Of a DNA stretch of 64,000 nt, positions 62,468 to 64,000 are shown piece after piece. Both the position numbers and the translations under genes were made by a program. The notes under the pieces were generated by a model. The model did no database searches. It was not told where the DNA came from and was given only the letters and a program-made list of their open reading frames with translations. The DNA comes from Stenopsyche tienmushanensis (taxonomy: Eukaryota; Arthropoda; Insecta; Trichoptera; Stenopsychidae). The first letter of the stretch is position 1; each line of letters starts with the position of its first letter. The DNA lies in NCBI GenBank assembly GCA_008973525.1, contig WACJ01000550.1:434001-498000 (forward strand), written 5' to 3'.

Positions 62468-62633
62468 AAATAAAACTCGGAGGTCACACCACTTTTAGTA
62501 TGGAGCGCACAAGGAAGTGACTGTATGATACATATGATATGGATGTGATACTTTTCCTTGAACAGATATTAAAAAGGCCCTAGTCCTGCAGTGGACTTCA
62601 TGTGGCTGCACTATGATGATGATGATGATGATG
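62468..62633 (+). repeat. Retroelement 3'-end repeat, copy 4 with GAT tail
   Basis: It shares AAACTCGGAGGTCA, TGTATGATACA, TGGATGTGATAC-like sequence and CTGCAGTGGACT with copy 1. It ends in the longest GAT-type tail in the window, near 62611-62631. Confidence 0.7.
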
Positions 62634-64000
62634 ATTTCCTTTTCCGCTTTTAATATTTTGCCGCATTAATTTTTCCGCTCATCATTACACTGTGTTTATG
62701 AACTTTCGCTAAGATCTCCGTATTGATTGAGATATTCCTAATCAAAGGTTTCTGCGACACAAATAAGTCGTTGCATAATATATTAGGTGGAACAATTTGG
62801 GACCCGAAATCTGATTAATATAGGATGTGTCTAAATGAACCCCCATTAGAAGAACAAAGGTCAACAACTCCTTAAATATGTATGAATGTTTGCAAATGTT
62901 ACTATTTATGAAATCCCGAGAATTACACCCACAATGACAACAAGCTTGTGTGATATTATACATCGTCGATGATATCTGTTAACATTTCATAATGGCGAGT
63001 CGCATAAGGCTTAATTTTTGATGGTGCTCATTAAAAATCAGTTCAATGGATCAATTGCACCTCTCGTCGGCAGTAATTTCGCTGGAACACAGCGCTCCGC
63101 CGTGGTGAGCGATCCTGTTCATTTTTTTACTAGTAATTATCTCATCGCCGACGTTGTGATGCGAGACTTGAATTTAAAACCGCATTTTTGCACTTGCGAT
63201 GCATATTTTAGCTCGAAATTCGCTCTGTATCTGTGTCTACGACTACAATGCGAAATCCCGCGCACAGGCTAGATTATGTACGGCGAGAGCCTCTCAGACA
63301 TTTTTTCGTTCCTTTCTTTCTTTCAAGGAGCAAAAAACGTTTCTTCGTCATCAAAGCCCGAGGGTGAAAGCAGGGCGGTTTTATGACGGAATCGCGGTGG
63401 TAGGAGACAAAGTCGTCTACATGGCCAAAATACTCTGCAAAAAGCGAAAAAATGCTAGCACTGCACGTTGGACAGCGACGGAAAATTGCAACAATTAAAC
63501 AAGAGTGCCAATTTGGGAGGCACAACCAGATGTGTACCTACAAACGACACCGTAGACGGAATCTGAATATTAATACACGTCCATTGTATACTGCTTTGGT
63601 TCACTCATTTGAAATTTTAAAAAAGCTGATAAATTCATTACCTTCCACATTACGATCATGAATGCCAACTATGCCAATATAGTGTCACAGCAGTCATAGA
63701 ACACCAATGAAAGTCCTGGTAGCATATATTTATCACAACGAAACATATTAAACTATCGATTATTGGTAAATTATAGAACCCGCTAAACTAAATATAAATA
63801 ATTTAAAATGATATTGCCGATATTCAATATTTAGAATACGACTTCTTGAACTTCATCGAATAAACTTGCAGAAAACTGCCACCCAAAATTATGACCTGAA
63901 CAGATCCCATTATTTTTAAGATCAATTGCTGCCTTTATAATATTTAGGCGAACTTCGTTTGTGGATAAATTACAACGCCACTTTATGAATCTTATATCGT
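62634..64000. other. Non-coding interval to window end
   Basis: Positions 63020-63660 are GC-richer, with overlapping frames on both strands of up to 99 codons, but none has a recognisable domain. An exon extending past the window cannot be excluded. Confidence 0.35.

Noticed and set aside
1..64000. CRISPR arrays, bacterial operons, rRNA genes, viral genes
   Set aside because: No regularly spaced identical repeats, no operon-like packed genes, no rRNA words and no viral proteins were seen.

Overview
The window is nuclear DNA of an insect. It is AT-rich, gene-poor, intron-bearing and full of class II transposon remnants of kinds common in insects (mariner, Tigger/pogo, hAT, piggyBac). The one well-identified host gene, a Cdt2/denticleless homologue, has an N-terminus and splice structure that resemble the fly protein. 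Diptera is therefore my first guess for the order, but this is an inference from one protein.

Layout. Positions 1-32000 are almost entirely non-coding: two mariner copies on + (one truncated) and one on -, a 296-bp hAT-type MITE with its 8-bp target duplication (3006-3301), a broken non-LTR reverse transcriptase 3' end (7300-7921), a decayed hAT transposase (26135-26814), and a TTAA-flanked piggyBac-like MITE (28259-28806). One small ORF with a promoter-like leader (12784-13011) may be a host exon. A second hAT-type MITE with an exact 8-bp duplication lies at 32073-32669.

The gene-bearing core is 32962-38989. It holds a divergent pair: an unidentified intact 462-residue protein on - (32962-34350), and on + a four-exon gene for Cdt2/denticleless, the WD40 substrate receptor of the CRL4 ubiquitin ligase that couples destruction of Cdt1 and similar proteins to DNA replication. 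I resolved all four coding exons; they give 739 residues, with two WDxR boxes for DDB1 and two PIP-like motifs in the tail. A perfect E2F-type site sits 27 bp before the start codon. The third intron is almost wholly a dead Tigger/pogo element with clean TIRs and TA duplications.

Positions 39000-49600 are mainly AT-rich sequence with dispersed repeat copies. Three coding-like islands stand out: a heavy-metal-domain-like relic (42859-43146), a short minus-strand ORF interrupted by one TGA (45621-45785), and a possible terminal exon with a good splice acceptor (46659-47038).

Positions 50000-64000 are transposon-dominated: a pair of TA-flanked MITEs, a frameshifted and truncated piggyBac transposase, and a nested set in which a hAT element (55554-56540) and a GAT-tailed retroelement 3' end (56801-57165) are inserted in a Tigger element (55344-58380). 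I found no rRNA, no convincing tRNA, no CRISPR array and no sign of bacterial or viral coding. I did not recognise a new functional system. The most promising leads are the divergent orphan gene paired with Cdt2, the duplicated PIP-like motif, and the three unexplained coding-like islands.
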